Shown in pieces: positions 1 through 8,484 of a stretch of 64,000 bases of DNA. Both the position numbers and the translations under genes were made by a program. Below the pieces are notes generated by a model. That model saw only the letters and a list, made by a program, of their open reading frames with translations, made no database searches and was not told the origin of the DNA. The stretch's first letter is position 1. The number at the start of each line of letters is the position of its first letter. Where the stretch lies: NCBI GenBank assembly GCA_016213785.1, contig JACQZQ010000129.1, positions 27,212 to 91,211 on the forward strand, in the 5' to 3' direction. This DNA comes from Acidobacteriota bacterium. Lineage in GTDB: Bacteria > Acidobacteriota > Blastocatellia > Chloracidobacteriales > JADJPF01.

Positions 1-516
1 TGCACTAACTGGTTTGCCTTCAGAAAGGATATCTACAGCTTGGCCTCCAATAAGCGCATTTACTGTACCAGCAGCACTAGCAATTTCAGTAATAATTTCT
101 ATTTTATTTAATTGTTTATCAGACGGAACCGAAAGTTTAGCTACAACTTCAAAAGCTCTAGTAAGAAGTGCATCACCAGCTAAAATAGCCATAGCTTCAC
201 CAAAAACTTTATGGCAAGTTGGTCTTCCTCGTCTTAGGTCATCGTTATCCATAGCTGGTAAATCATCATGGATTAAGGAATAGGTATGAATCATTTCTAT
301 TGCACTGGCAATAGGATAAAGTAGTTCTGGAACAACAGAAAAAGCTTCTCCAGCAGCAACAACTAAAATGGGTCTTAAGCGTTTACCACCAGCAAACATA
401 CTATAACGCATTGCTTTATGAATTTCTGAAGGGGTGGTTTCTTCTGATGGTAATAGTTTATCTAGCCAGCGATCTACTTCTTGTCCGCGATCGCGTAAAT
501 ACTCTTCTAATGTCAT
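1..516 (-). CDS. ispA: Polyprenyl (farnesyl/geranyl) diphosphate synthase, partial
   Basis: The first 172 residues of a trans-isoprenyl diphosphate synthase, which condenses isopentenyl diphosphate with allylic diphosphates in the cytoplasm to feed undecaprenyl phosphate and quinone synthesis. The N-terminal part shows the family's GGKRLRP substrate-binding motif and the first Asp-rich motif in the string [15 protein letters not shown]. The gene starts at the ATG at 514-516 with a GAGG about 10 bases upstream, and its 3' end lies outside the window, so the second Asp-rich motif cannot be checked. It follows xseB and an FHA gene on the same strand; an xseB-ispA neighbourhood is common in bacteria, which supports IspA over a longer-chain synthase. 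Chain length is inferred only. Confidence 0.9.
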   Translation of the reverse strand, partial: MTLEEYLRDRGQEVDRWLDKLLPSEETTPSEIHKAMRYSMFAGGKRLRPILVVAAGEAFSVVPELLYPIASAIEMIHTYSLIHDDLPAMDNDDLRRGRPTCHKVFGEAMAILAGDALLTRAFEVVAKLSVPSDKQLNKIEIITEIASAAGTVNALIGGQAVDILSEGKPVSA

Positions 517-550
517 GGAAAAAGCCTCGAAGTTGTTAATAGATCTGATT

Positions 551-1489
551 TTACCAAGCTAAGCGGCTGCGTCGAGCAATTAAATTAGCAAGCTCTAAGC
601 CATCTTGATAATCCTCAATGGAAAAAACAATTGTGCTATTATTGCGACTCCTAACTACATAAACAAGGTCTGTTAGCAGGCGAGTACGACTGCGGAAGGC
701 TTTTAGCTCAGTAACCTCATCCCAACGAATTGCTATTGATCGTAATATCCCTTGGTAATGAATACCTTCAGCACTAGCAGTAATATTAATACGAGAGCAA
801 CTCCAGCCCATAATTACTAAAAATAGTCCTATTAGCCCTGATGGAACAGTCCAAATCAAGATTTGTTTAACAAGTAGAACTATTGATGCGATTAATAAAA
901 GCCCACCTAATGCAAATAAGACATACTTAAAGCGGTTGCGAAAAGGAAATTCTCTTTCCTCTATTAACATTCTAGAAGTAGAGTTTTTACTATTAGAGAT
1001 ATAATCAGGAGTAGGTTTTTCTGAAGAAGTTATTACATCTCCCATAGTAGGAGAAATGGCTAAAGGCGCAATTCTTGGATTAGAAGCTTCTTTTAGTCTA
1101 ACTGGGACTGATTTAGGTGGAGGGGGAATAAATGGCTCTACTAAAGGAGAATCTTTTACAGTAATAGGAACTTCTTGAGCAATAAAATCAAAACGAAGTT
1201 TTGGCCCTCCTATACCAAATTCAACAACATCGCCATTAACTAACTTAACTTGATCTATTCGTCTTCCACTTACATAAGTACCATTAGTAGATTTTAAGTC
1301 TTTTAAGATAAGATTTTTTCCATCTTGTATTACTTCAGCATGTCTAGTAGAAGCTCTAGTATCATTAGCAGCAAGCCGTACATTTGAATTAGGTGCCCGA
1401 CCAATAGATATAGGAAACGAGCTAAAAACTTCCCGCTCATTTTGTTTTAAGCCAGAAAGGTGTGTCAAAGTAAGTTGCACACTAATCAT
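551..1489 (-). CDS. FHA-domain membrane protein with C-terminal PH-like domain
   Basis: A protein of about 312 residues with an N-terminal forkhead-associated (FHA) domain, seen in [11 protein letters not shown], the STRHAEV segment and the STNGTYVSG segment that form the phosphothreonine-binding loops. A proline-rich linker follows, then two hydrophobic segments near residues 185-230 and a C-terminal stretch like a bacterial PH domain ([18 protein letters not shown]). It probably reads Ser/Thr-kinase phosphorylation at the inner membrane. A TTG four codons upstream would also be in frame, but the ATG at 1489 gives an 8-base overlap with the xseB stop, consistent with translational coupling. 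It sits between xseB and ispA, where no FHA gene is normally found. Binding partner unknown. Confidence 0.75.
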   Translation of the reverse strand: MISVQLTLTHLSGLKQNEREVFSSFPISIGRAPNSNVRLAANDTRASTRHAEVIQDGKNLILKDLKSTNGTYVSGRRIDQVKLVNGDVVEFGIGGPKLRFDFIAQEVPITVKDSPLVEPFIPPPPKSVPVRLKEASNPRIAPLAISPTMGDVITSSEKPTPDYISNSKNSTSRMLIEEREFPFRNRFKYVLFALGGLLLIASIVLLVKQILIWTVPSGLIGLFLVIMGWSCSRINITASAEGIHYQGILRSIAIRWDEVTELKAFRSRTRLLTDLVYVVRSRNNSTIVFSIEDYQDGLELANLIARRSRLAW

Positions 1490-1709
1490 TTTCTTTATCA
1501 AATGAGGTTGTTAATATAGTTCCATCTTGCCCTTTAACTAATAATTCAACTTTGCGTTCAGCATCATTGAGTTGTTGTTGACAATAACGCGAAAGGTGTA
1601 TACCGCGTTCAAAAAGTTCTAGTGCATGTTGGAGAGGTAGATCGCCTGTTTCCATTTCAGTAACAATTTTTTCTAGTTCAGCTAAAGAACCCTCGAAGGT
1701 TTGTGTCAT
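1482..1709 (-). CDS. xseB: Exodeoxyribonuclease VII small subunit
   Basis: A 75-residue protein with the compact helical XseB pattern FEGSLAELEKIVTEMETGDL followed by LELFERGIHLSRYCQQQLNDAE. With XseA it forms exonuclease VII, which degrades single-stranded DNA to oligonucleotides and acts in recombination and repair. Length is typical for the family. The large-subunit gene is not nearby in the window. The stop codon overlaps the start of the downstream FHA gene by eight bases, which suggests co-transcription toward ispA. Confidence 0.92.
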   Translation of the reverse strand: MTQTFEGSLAELEKIVTEMETGDLPLQHALELFERGIHLSRYCQQQLNDAERKVELLVKGQDGTILTTSFDKEND

Positions 1710-1786
1710 TATATTCCTCTTTAAATAATGGCAAAATTTTTAATATTGTACCTTGAAAAATAATGATTAGCACCTAGATATTTTGT

Positions 1787-2560
1787 TTATTTAATTACCC
1801 CTCGTTCAGAAGACTCTATAAATTTTATTAAGTAATCTATCTCTGAAACAGCACCTAACTCTTCTTTAATCTTTTCTAAGGCTTGAGAAGTGTTTAGTTT
1901 AGAAGTCAGTAACAACTTAAAGGCATGTCCAATTTGTTTTAATAACTCATCAGAAAAACCTCGGCGTTTTAAGCCAATAGTATTTGGCCCATAACACTTA
2001 GCATGATTACCAACTGAACGAGCATAGGGAAGAGCATTTTTTACTACTACAGAATAAGCACCTATAAAAGCATGTTTACCAATTCTACAAAATTGATGGA
2101 TCCCGCTATAAGCGCCTATAGTAACACAGTCATCTACAATTACATGACCTGCTAAGGATGCTCCATTAGCAAAAATTACTTGATCCCCAACAATACAATC
2201 ATGAGCAATATGAGACTGGGCCATAAAAAAATTATCATTACCTACACGAGTTATTCCACCACCACCAAGAGTTCCTCGATGAACTGTAACAAACTCACGA
2301 AAGACATTTCTTTCTCCAACTATAAGCTTAGTATATTCCCCCTTAAATTTTAAATCTTGAGGAATCTGACCTAAGCAAGCATAGGGAAAAAGTCTTGTAG
2401 CGCGGCCTATTTCACAAGGGCCATCAACACAAGCATGAGCACCTATCTCTATATCATCATGTAGTATTACATCATCGCCGATAATGGCATAAGGCCCAAT
2501 ATTTACTGTATTTGCGATTTCTGCTTTAGGGCTAACTATCGCACTAGGATGTATTGGCAA
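1787..2560 (-). CDS. lpxA: Acyl-ACP--UDP-N-acetylglucosamine O-acyltransferase
   Basis: A 257-residue left-handed beta-helix acyltransferase for the first step of lipid A synthesis: transfer of a hydroxyacyl chain from ACP to UDP-GlcNAc. The N-terminal two thirds are hexapeptide repeats (IHPSAIVSPKAEI, VNIGPYAIIGDDV). The catalytic-His region is SHIAHDC, and the family signature GLKRRGFS opens the helical C-terminal domain. Length matches LpxA (about 260). It lies just downstream of fabZ, as in many Gram-negative genomes, and its presence indicates a lipid-A outer membrane. lpxD and lpxB are not in the window. Confidence 0.96.
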   Translation of the reverse strand: MPIHPSAIVSPKAEIANTVNIGPYAIIGDDVILHDDIEIGAHACVDGPCEIGRATRLFPYACLGQIPQDLKFKGEYTKLIVGERNVFREFVTVHRGTLGGGGITRVGNDNFFMAQSHIAHDCIVGDQVIFANGASLAGHVIVDDCVTIGAYSGIHQFCRIGKHAFIGAYSVVVKNALPYARSVGNHAKCYGPNTIGLKRRGFSDELLKQIGHAFKLLLTSKLNTSQALEKIKEELGAVSEIDYLIKFIESSERGVIK

Positions 2561-2622
2561 AGTAAAACCTCCTAATATTATTAAACCTTAACAATAAATA
2601 GGTTAATACCTTTTATAATTAT

Positions 2623-3117
2623 TTAGTTAGTTTTTTTAGTTAATTGATTTATATCTAGTGGTTTAGATTCAAGTGAGTTACGCTCCACAATAATAGAGCT
2701 TACTTCGGCTTCTGCAACTAATTTGCCTTCTACATAAGCCTCACCCCAAAGTCTACATAGTCTACTTTTTAGTTTTAGGAGAGTCATTTTTATTCTTAAA
2801 GTATCTCCTGGAACTACTGGACGACGGAATTTTGCTTTATCAATTCCAGTAAAAAGCATTATTTTTGTTTGAGGATCATCTATTGTACCTAAGAGAACCA
2901 ATCCTCCAGCTTGAGCCATTGCTTCAATAATTAATACACCTGGCATAACAGGAGCACCTGGAAAATGTCCTTGGAAAAAGGGTTCGTTAAAAGTGACATT
3001 TTTTATTGCTGTAATACTTTTACCTGGCTCAAACTCTACTACTCGATCAATAAGAAGAAAAGGATAACGGTGCGGTAATATTTGTTGAATTTGTGTTGAG
3101 TCTAATATTATTTCCAT
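2623..3117 (-). CDS. fabZ: 3-hydroxyacyl-[ACP] dehydratase FabZ
   Basis: A 164-residue hotdog-fold dehydratase of type II fatty acid synthesis. The signature LPHRYPFLLIDRV is followed by FFQGHFPGAPVMPGVLIIEA, which carries the catalytic His (HFPG) and Glu (IIEAMAQ). The chosen ATG at 3115-3117 starts MEIILDSTQIQQ and is preceded by an AAAGGT ribosome-binding site. A longer in-frame start at 3165 would run into a strong hairpin (3155-3196) and is unlikely. It is 62 bases upstream of lpxA, coupling fatty-acid elongation to lipid A synthesis. Confidence 0.96.
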   Translation of the reverse strand: MEIILDSTQIQQILPHRYPFLLIDRVVEFEPGKSITAIKNVTFNEPFFQGHFPGAPVMPGVLIIEAMAQAGGLVLLGTIDDPQTKIMLFTGIDKAKFRRPVVPGDTLRIKMTLLKLKSRLCRLWGEAYVEGKLVAEAEVSSIIVERNSLESKPLDINQLTKKTN

Positions 3118-3154
3118 AAGTACCTTTGGTAAGTTTACTAAACAGTGATAACTT

Positions 3155-3196
3155 TTAAGCCACAATAAGATCTAATTAAATCTTATTGTGGCTTAA
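3155..3196. terminator. Long perfect hairpin between skp-like gene and fabZ
   Basis: A perfect 17-bp inverted repeat (TTAAGCCACAATAAGAT, arms 3155-3171 and 3180-3196) with an 8-base loop. It lies between the stop of the second Skp-like gene and the fabZ start, both on the minus strand. The stem is terminator-like, but no clear T-run follows on either strand, so transcript end, processing site or operator are all possible. Confidence 0.55.
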
Positions 3197-3223
3197 TAGC
3201 TTAAAATTTAGAGTGTTTATTTG

Positions 3224-3856
3224 CTATTTCTTTGCTGGCTCAGGAGGTGCGCTAGCGACAGGATTTAGCTTGTTATATTCCTTAATAAAGTCTTCTGTAA
3301 CGTTTATTGCAGGATTCATAAAGACCAGACCGCCTTGAGCAGCAGCAGGAAGGTCAAAAATAACAATTATTTGGCGTTGGCTAGCATAGCCTTCTAAGAA
3401 CTTAGAAAGTTTTTCTTGTACTGGGCCTAGAACTTGTTCAGAACGCTTTTGTATATCTTGTTGATAGTCTTCTTTATCGCGGTCAAACTCTTTTTTAAGT
3501 CCATTAAATTGTTCTAGTTTTTGGCTATAGACTTCTGGTTTAATATTTCCACCAGAAGCTTTTAACTCTTCATCTAGTTTAACTAGTTGATTTTGTATGT
3601 CTTCTATTTTTTTGCGGCGTGGTTGAAATTCAGCTTCAAGTTTATCTATTTGCTTTTTCATTTCTCCAATTCCTTCAGAAAAAGCACGAGAGTCAATAAC
3701 AGCAACTTTACCTTCAGAGAGTGGAGCTATTGCACCACCACCACTACCACCAGATTTATTAGATTGTGCAGTAGATTTTACTGCCGATCCTTGAGCAAAA
3801 ATACTTACTGTAAATGTGAGTAAGATTAAAGTAGTTAATAAAAACTTTTTTAACAT
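3224..3856 (-). CDS. Skp/OmpH-family periplasmic chaperone, paralogue 2
   Basis: A 210-residue secreted protein of the OmpH/Skp family. It has a signal peptide (MLKKFLLTTLILLTFTVSIFA, cleaved before QGS), a short Gly/Ser-rich linker, then a conserved GKVAVIDSRAFSEGIGEMKK strand-helix start. A long charged coiled coil follows (about residues 65-150, rich in Lys/Glu/Gln) and a C-terminal strand ending PAINVTEDFIKEYNKLNP. Skp trimers hold unfolded outer-membrane proteins in the periplasm. It is a tandem duplicate of the gene at 3921-4514, with the same layout and C-terminal motif. The bamA gene that often precedes skp is absent here. Family clear, client unknown. Confidence 0.85.
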   Translation of the reverse strand: MLKKFLLTTLILLTFTVSIFAQGSAVKSTAQSNKSGGSGGGAIAPLSEGKVAVIDSRAFSEGIGEMKKQIDKLEAEFQPRRKKIEDIQNQLVKLDEELKASGGNIKPEVYSQKLEQFNGLKKEFDRDKEDYQQDIQKRSEQVLGPVQEKLSKFLEGYASQRQIIVIFDLPAAAQGGLVFMNPAINVTEDFIKEYNKLNPVASAPPEPAKK

Positions 3857-3920
3857 AGCACCTCTTAAGAATAAATAAGAATAAAATTTATTTTAAAATC
3901 CCACTTAAAACTAAACAATA

Positions 3921-4514
3921 TTATTTCTTTACTGCTGGTTCAGGTGGAGCGCCTGCTGAGTTTTGCTTGTTGTATTCTTTAATAAAATCTTCTGTAATAT
4001 TTGTCCCAGGATTAAGAAATACAAGTCCTGATTGTGCAGCGGGGGCAAGATCAAAAACTACTACAATATCTCGTGAAGCAGCATAACTTTCTAAGAACTT
4101 TAGTACTTTATCGCGTATTGGGCCTAGTGCAACTTCAGAGCGTTTTTGATAATCTTGTTGGAAATCTTCGCGTTTACGTTCAAAATCTCTTTTTGTTGTT
4201 TGGAGTTTATCTGCTTTTTGTTGTTGAAGTCTAAGGTCTTTTTCTTTCTTTATATCATCATCTAAAGCAACTAGTTGTTGTTGGAGTCCTTCTAGTTCCT
4301 TAAATCTTGGTTGAAAATCAACTTCAAGCTTATCTAGCTGCTTTTTCATCTCTCCAATTCCATCACCAAAAGCACGAGAATCTATTATAGCAACTTTACC
4401 TGTGGGTATTGCTCCACTACCTTGAGCAGTACTTTTAACAGCAGAGCCTTGGGCATAAGTCATTACTGTCAAAGCAAAAATCATTAACATAACCGCAAAT
4501 AGACGCTTAAACAT
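3921..4514 (-). CDS. Skp/OmpH-family periplasmic chaperone, paralogue 1
   Basis: A 197-residue Skp/OmpH protein. The signal peptide ends in MTYAQGSAVKSTAQG and is followed by GKVAIIDSRAFGDGIGEMKK, a coiled-coil region about residues 60-140 and a C-terminal NITEDFIKEYNKQN. It matches its downstream neighbour nearly end to end, apart from a shorter linker and different coiled-coil residues. The pair probably forms one transcript (64-base spacing). In the family, trimers clasp unfolded beta-barrel precursors; two paralogues could form mixed trimers or serve different clients, which is inference. Confidence 0.85.
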   Translation of the reverse strand: MFKRLFAVMLMIFALTVMTYAQGSAVKSTAQGSGAIPTGKVAIIDSRAFGDGIGEMKKQLDKLEVDFQPRFKELEGLQQQLVALDDDIKKEKDLRLQQQKADKLQTTKRDFERKREDFQQDYQKRSEVALGPIRDKVLKFLESYAASRDIVVVFDLAPAAQSGLVFLNPGTNITEDFIKEYNKQNSAGAPPEPAVKK

Positions 4515-4737
4515 AAATCTTATTAAAAACTCCCTTTCTAATTTGTGTTATTTGGATTTACTTACTTTGTACTTTGTTTAATGTGATTTTAGTAGGCAAT
4601 ACAGGCAAGCAAGTAAATAGCCATTATAACCAAGTGACATTTCTAGCGCAACCTAAGCAAAAAGGAAAAATCTTTATATTTCTTTTTATTCGCTTATTTA
4701 GGCTAAAAAGAGCTTAGTTTTCTAACCATAACTATAA

Positions 4738-6291
4738 CTAAATAATACCTAAACTTATTGCCGTTGGATAATCAATTAAACCTGTTGGACGCAATTGATT
4801 ATCATTTTGATAACTTATTATAGCTCGTTTTACTGATGGGCTAATTCGCCCGTTTGCTACTGAGCGTAAATAACCTAGTTCTTGTAATTTTACTTGTGCT
4901 GCATAAATAGTTCTTGAATCAGAAAATATTTTCTCCTGCTCTTCTTCAGTAAATTTACTTTTAGATTTACTAACAGAAATTGCATTAGGGATTCTTAAAG
5001 GTTGAGTAAGTAAAAGTCCAAACTCTGTACCAGGTTCTACTAATGCCTCTTGACCATTTGTAAGCAGTACCCCTAGTATACCTGCGCCTGCTCCAATAGC
5101 GGCACCAATACCTGCACCCTTTCCACCTCCAGCAATAGCACCTATTACAGCACCTCCAGCAGCACCTCCTCCAATAAAGACGACTGATCGTTTGCTAGAA
5201 GATGTTTCTACATGACCTTCCTTATCAATTTTAGTATTCTGTTCTTTACTTAAGCCACTTAAATCGCCAACAACATTTACCGATCGATTAGAAGGGAGTA
5301 TTAAACGATCAAAATTTATTCCTATTGTCCCAGATTTATTACCTTTACGCGCTTTTTCAACAGAAATAACTCTACCTTCTACCCTACAACCAGCAGGCAA
5401 AACCGATAACTGATCAACTTTTACATCCTCAAAAAGTCTAGCCTCAAATTTATCTCCAACCCTAGCTGTTGCAGAGGTTAACCGAGTTTCCATTTTTAGT
5501 TTTAATATTGTGTCAGGAAAAATTACTATCTCTTGCTTATTAACAGAAATTTTATTAGAAGTATTTGCAGTAGAATTTCTAGATTTTGAGTTATTTGGCT
5601 CAGTTTCAATAGGAGTTGGAGGTGTGTCTGAATTATTTCTAGCTTGGCTACTATTATCAGTACTACGCTCATCATAGCCTTTATAATCAGGGTTTTGGAC
5701 ACTAGTTAAACTACTATCACAAGCACAAGGAACTTCAATTTCTCCTATATCTGAGCTTTGATCTCCAACTACAGCCCATTGTCCGCTTGTAGGAGCACAT
5801 TTGCTAATAAAAGAAAAACCAAAAACCTTATCGCCTTTTGTTGAGCTATCACCATTAGGTGTAATTTGATAACTAGGAATAAATTGCAGTCCCCAAAGCT
5901 TAGTTTTCCCTATTGCAGGCTCAAAGAAACTTCCCCCAGAATTTAGTTGCCAGCCATCAGATTGTAAATTTTTTACCAAATGATATGCCCCTTCTCCACA
6001 AGGAAAAATAATCTCAAACCGATTAACCAAATCATAACTTAATTTTCCATAGTCTAACTGCTCCAAAGTATAGTTATAAAGATAACCATCCTTACCACCA
6101 TTTACTAAAACACTTACCTTAAAACGAAAAGATGATCGCTCATTACTAGTAGGATTTTTACGTGATAGTTTTGGTCTTTCTTGAGCAAAGATTAAAAAAT
6201 TATTGGATAGGATAAACGATAGTAGGGTAAGTACACTAAGTATTAAGTTTTTAGCACTTAATTTAGATTTTAATAAAGGGGCTTGAGACAT
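4738..6291 (-). CDS. Secreted glycine-zipper protein with C-terminal peptidoglycan-binding domain
   Basis: A 517-residue envelope protein. A hydrophobic N-terminus (NLILSVLTLLSFILSNNFLI) acts as a signal or anchor. Residues about 55-190 form an unrecognised domain with several Cys. A Ser/Asn-rich linker leads to a beta-rich segment (RLTSATARVGDKFEARL), then a glycine zipper (GGGAAGGAVIGAIAGGGKGA) that could insert in a membrane. The last about 60 residues match PG_binding_1 (VKLQELGYLRSVANGRISPS, then ISYQNDNQLRPTG). The zipper and the preceding beta segment are shared with the gene at 40411-41067. It may tether the outer membrane to the wall. Start supported by GGAG before the ATG. Function inferred. 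Confidence 0.7.
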   Translation of the reverse strand: MSQAPLLKSKLSAKNLILSVLTLLSFILSNNFLIFAQERPKLSRKNPTSNERSSFRFKVSVLVNGGKDGYLYNYTLEQLDYGKLSYDLVNRFEIIFPCGEGAYHLVKNLQSDGWQLNSGGSFFEPAIGKTKLWGLQFIPSYQITPNGDSSTKGDKVFGFSFISKCAPTSGQWAVVGDQSSDIGEIEVPCACDSSLTSVQNPDYKGYDERSTDNSSQARNNSDTPPTPIETEPNNSKSRNSTANTSNKISVNKQEIVIFPDTILKLKMETRLTSATARVGDKFEARLFEDVKVDQLSVLPAGCRVEGRVISVEKARKGNKSGTIGINFDRLILPSNRSVNVVGDLSGLSKEQNTKIDKEGHVETSSSKRSVVFIGGGAAGGAVIGAIAGGGKGAGIGAAIGAGAGILGVLLTNGQEALVEPGTEFGLLLTQPLRIPNAISVSKSKSKFTEEEQEKIFSDSRTIYAAQVKLQELGYLRSVANGRISPSVKRAIISYQNDNQLRPTGLIDYPTAISLGII

Positions 6292-6449
6292 TCTTTTCTC
6301 CTCAAACTAACCAGGTTTGTAATATAAGTTTATTGGTTTATCGCTTAAATAGATTGGCAATGTAGAGTCTTGTAGTCTTAGACGAACACTTGTTAAAAAG
6401 CGTTGGCTAAGCAAGAAAAAAGCATTATTTCTAAAACTTATTTCTAAAA

Positions 6450-7292
6450 CTACTTGCCTACTAAAAACTCATAGAAAACCTTTGTTAGCTGTGCAAACTC
6501 TTGACAACTTAATGTTTCTGCACGTCTTTGAGGATCAATTAATGCTGAATTTAGTAGCTTGCTTATTTCATCGCTTGATAGTTTTGGGTTTATTAGATCA
6601 GCAGAAGACTTTAAGTTATTTAATATAGTCTTACGTCTTTGAGAAAAAGCACCTTGCAGAATTTTTACTAGCATTTCATCATCTACAACCTCAGCAATTG
6701 GTTCTTTGTAAACATCTAAATGTAAAATAGCAGAATCTACTTTAGGAATAGGTCGAAATGAGCCTGGTTTTACTAAAAAAAGTATTCTTGTTTTAGCATA
6801 AAGCTGTGCTATTACAGAAAGTATTCCATAGTCTTTACTTCCTGGAGGATTTGCAATTCTTTCAGCAACTTCTCTTTGAAGCATTAAGGTCATATCTTGA
6901 ACTATATGACGTACTTTTATTAACTTAGTTAATATTGCTGTAGAAATATAGTAGGGTAAATTTGCGACTACACGAATTTTTTTATTTAACTCAGGGTGTA
7001 AATTTAGTTGATCACTTATTAAATATTCAATACTTACATCAAGAATATCTTCATGCACAACACTTAAGTTTTTTTCAGAGAATTTATTTTTTAGTTCTTC
7101 TGATAGCTCATCATCTAGTTCAACAGCAACAACTAATCCTGCTTGTTTTATAAGTATTTCCGTTAATGCACCATGTCCTGGGCCTATTTCTAAAATAAGT
7201 TCGTTATTTTTTGGTGAGACACTACTAACAATACGAGAAATTATATTGTGATCAATAAGGAAATTTTGCCCTAAACTCTTTTTAGCTTTCAA
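6450..7292 (-). CDS. rsmA: 16S rRNA dimethyladenosine transferase (KsgA)
   Basis: A 280-residue SAM-dependent rRNA adenine dimethylase that methylates two adjacent adenines near the 3' end of 16S rRNA during 30S assembly. It shows the family start KKSLGQNFLID, the SAM-binding EIGPGHGALTE motif and the catalytic NLPYYIS motif; the C-terminal helical domain has QRRKTILNNL. The start is a TTG at 7290-7292, chosen because KAKKSLGQNF aligns with the usual N-terminus and no ATG lies nearby. It is 24 bases downstream of ribD on the same strand. Confidence 0.95.
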   Translation of the reverse strand: MKAKKSLGQNFLIDHNIISRIVSSVSPKNNELILEIGPGHGALTEILIKQAGLVVAVELDDELSEELKNKFSEKNLSVVHEDILDVSIEYLISDQLNLHPELNKKIRVVANLPYYISTAILTKLIKVRHIVQDMTLMLQREVAERIANPPGSKDYGILSVIAQLYAKTRILFLVKPGSFRPIPKVDSAILHLDVYKEPIAEVVDDEMLVKILQGAFSQRRKTILNNLKSSADLINPKLSSDEISKLLNSALIDPQRRAETLSCQEFAQLTKVFYEFLVGK

Positions 7293-7316
7293 AATATTCT
7301 TTCTAATTTTAACCTA

Positions 7317-8468
7317 TTAGTTTTCTAGAGTTACTTTACTTACTAGTTTTGGATAGCCTGTTACTTGAATATCTTGTTGATGTCTAGTGATTTCAATATT
7401 TTCTAATTCTACAGCTTGATCTAGAGTAGAAAACCCTTCCCCACCAACGGCAGAAATTGCACGACTTCCGCCTATTAGTTTAGGGGCAATAAAAAACGTG
7501 GCTTTATCAAATAGCTTTTCAGTAAGAAATTGCCCTGTAATATTTGCACCACCTTCAACAATTAAGCTAGTGATTTTTCTACGGGTTAGCTCTGCTAACA
7601 TTCCTGAAAGTGAGACTTGCCCATCAATTCCTGCCTCAAAAATAACTTGTGCTCCTCTAGCTTCATATTCTTTTACTCTAGCTTGAAGGGCTAATATTCC
7701 TCCATGTGCTTTTGATGCAGCCATTTCATCTGCAAAAATTAGTACTGGGTTAATATCTGCTGTAGTAAGTATTTTTGCTGTTAGTGGAGTGCTTAGCCGT
7801 CCATCAACTATTACCCTAATTAAAGCACGATGTCGTCTAGCTTCAATACGTAGGGTTAATTCTGGGTCGTCATCTACTATAGTTCCTGCACCAGCTAAAA
7901 TTGCATCATATTCAGCACGAAGTAGTTGTGAGGCTTGTCTAGAAGCTTCGCTTGTAATCCATTTTGAATGTCTAGTATGTGTAGCAATTTTTCCATCAAG
8001 AGTCATTGCAGTTTTTAGTAAAACAAAAGGGCGATTATTAGTAATAAATGTAATAAATTTTTCATTAAGTAATTTAGCTTCTTTTTCACATACCCCTACA
8101 ACTACTTCTATTCCATTAAGTTGTAAAATATGCAAGCCTTTACCACCAACTAAGGGATTAGGATCTGTAATAGCAACTACGACCTTATGTACTCCACTAC
8201 GTAAAATAGCGTCAGTACAAGGAGGAGTACGCCCATGATGGCAACATGGCTCAAGGTTTACATAAAGCGTAGCACCTATAGCAAGACTACCAGCTTCTCT
8301 AAGCGCATTTATTTCAGCATGATCAAGGGTTTCATAACGGTGATAACCCCGCCCAAGCACTACATCGCTTTTAACTACTAGTGCACCTACCATTGGATTA
8401 GGGCTTACTTGTCCTTGCCCTTTAGCAGCAAGTTTTAAGACTTGTTGCATATATTTAACATCATCCAT
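7317..8468 (-). CDS. ribD: Bifunctional riboflavin biosynthesis deaminase/reductase
   Basis: A 383-residue fusion of the pyrimidine deaminase and reductase for the second and third steps of riboflavin synthesis from GTP. The N-terminal zinc deaminase has the HAEINAL motif and the PCCHHGRTPPCTDAI zinc/proton-relay motif (residues about 50-90). From about 150 the reductase begins (RPFVLLKTAMTLDGKIAT), with a late GGANITGQF segment for NADPH. Length is normal. It lies 16 bases downstream of glmU and 24 upstream of rsmA, so the three probably share a transcript. Other rib genes are not in the window. Confidence 0.95.
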   Translation of the reverse strand: MDDVKYMQQVLKLAAKGQGQVSPNPMVGALVVKSDVVLGRGYHRYETLDHAEINALREAGSLAIGATLYVNLEPCCHHGRTPPCTDAILRSGVHKVVVAITDPNPLVGGKGLHILQLNGIEVVVGVCEKEAKLLNEKFITFITNNRPFVLLKTAMTLDGKIATHTRHSKWITSEASRQASQLLRAEYDAILAGAGTIVDDDPELTLRIEARRHRALIRVIVDGRLSTPLTAKILTTADINPVLIFADEMAASKAHGGILALQARVKEYEARGAQVIFEAGIDGQVSLSGMLAELTRRKITSLIVEGGANITGQFLTEKLFDKATFFIAPKLIGGSRAISAVGGEGFSTLDQAVELENIEITRHQQDIQVTGYPKLVSKVTLEN

Positions 8469-8484
8469 AAATTACCCTTTTGTT

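Noticed and set aside
3118..3165. Upstream extension of fabZ to 3165
   Set aside because: The extension runs into a strong hairpin and has no ribosome-binding site, while the ATG at 3117 matches the family start.
7789..8238. A 149-codon plus-strand frame opposite ribD
   Set aside because: It lies wholly antisense to a well-supported ribD, lacks a ribosome-binding site and has no family-like motif.
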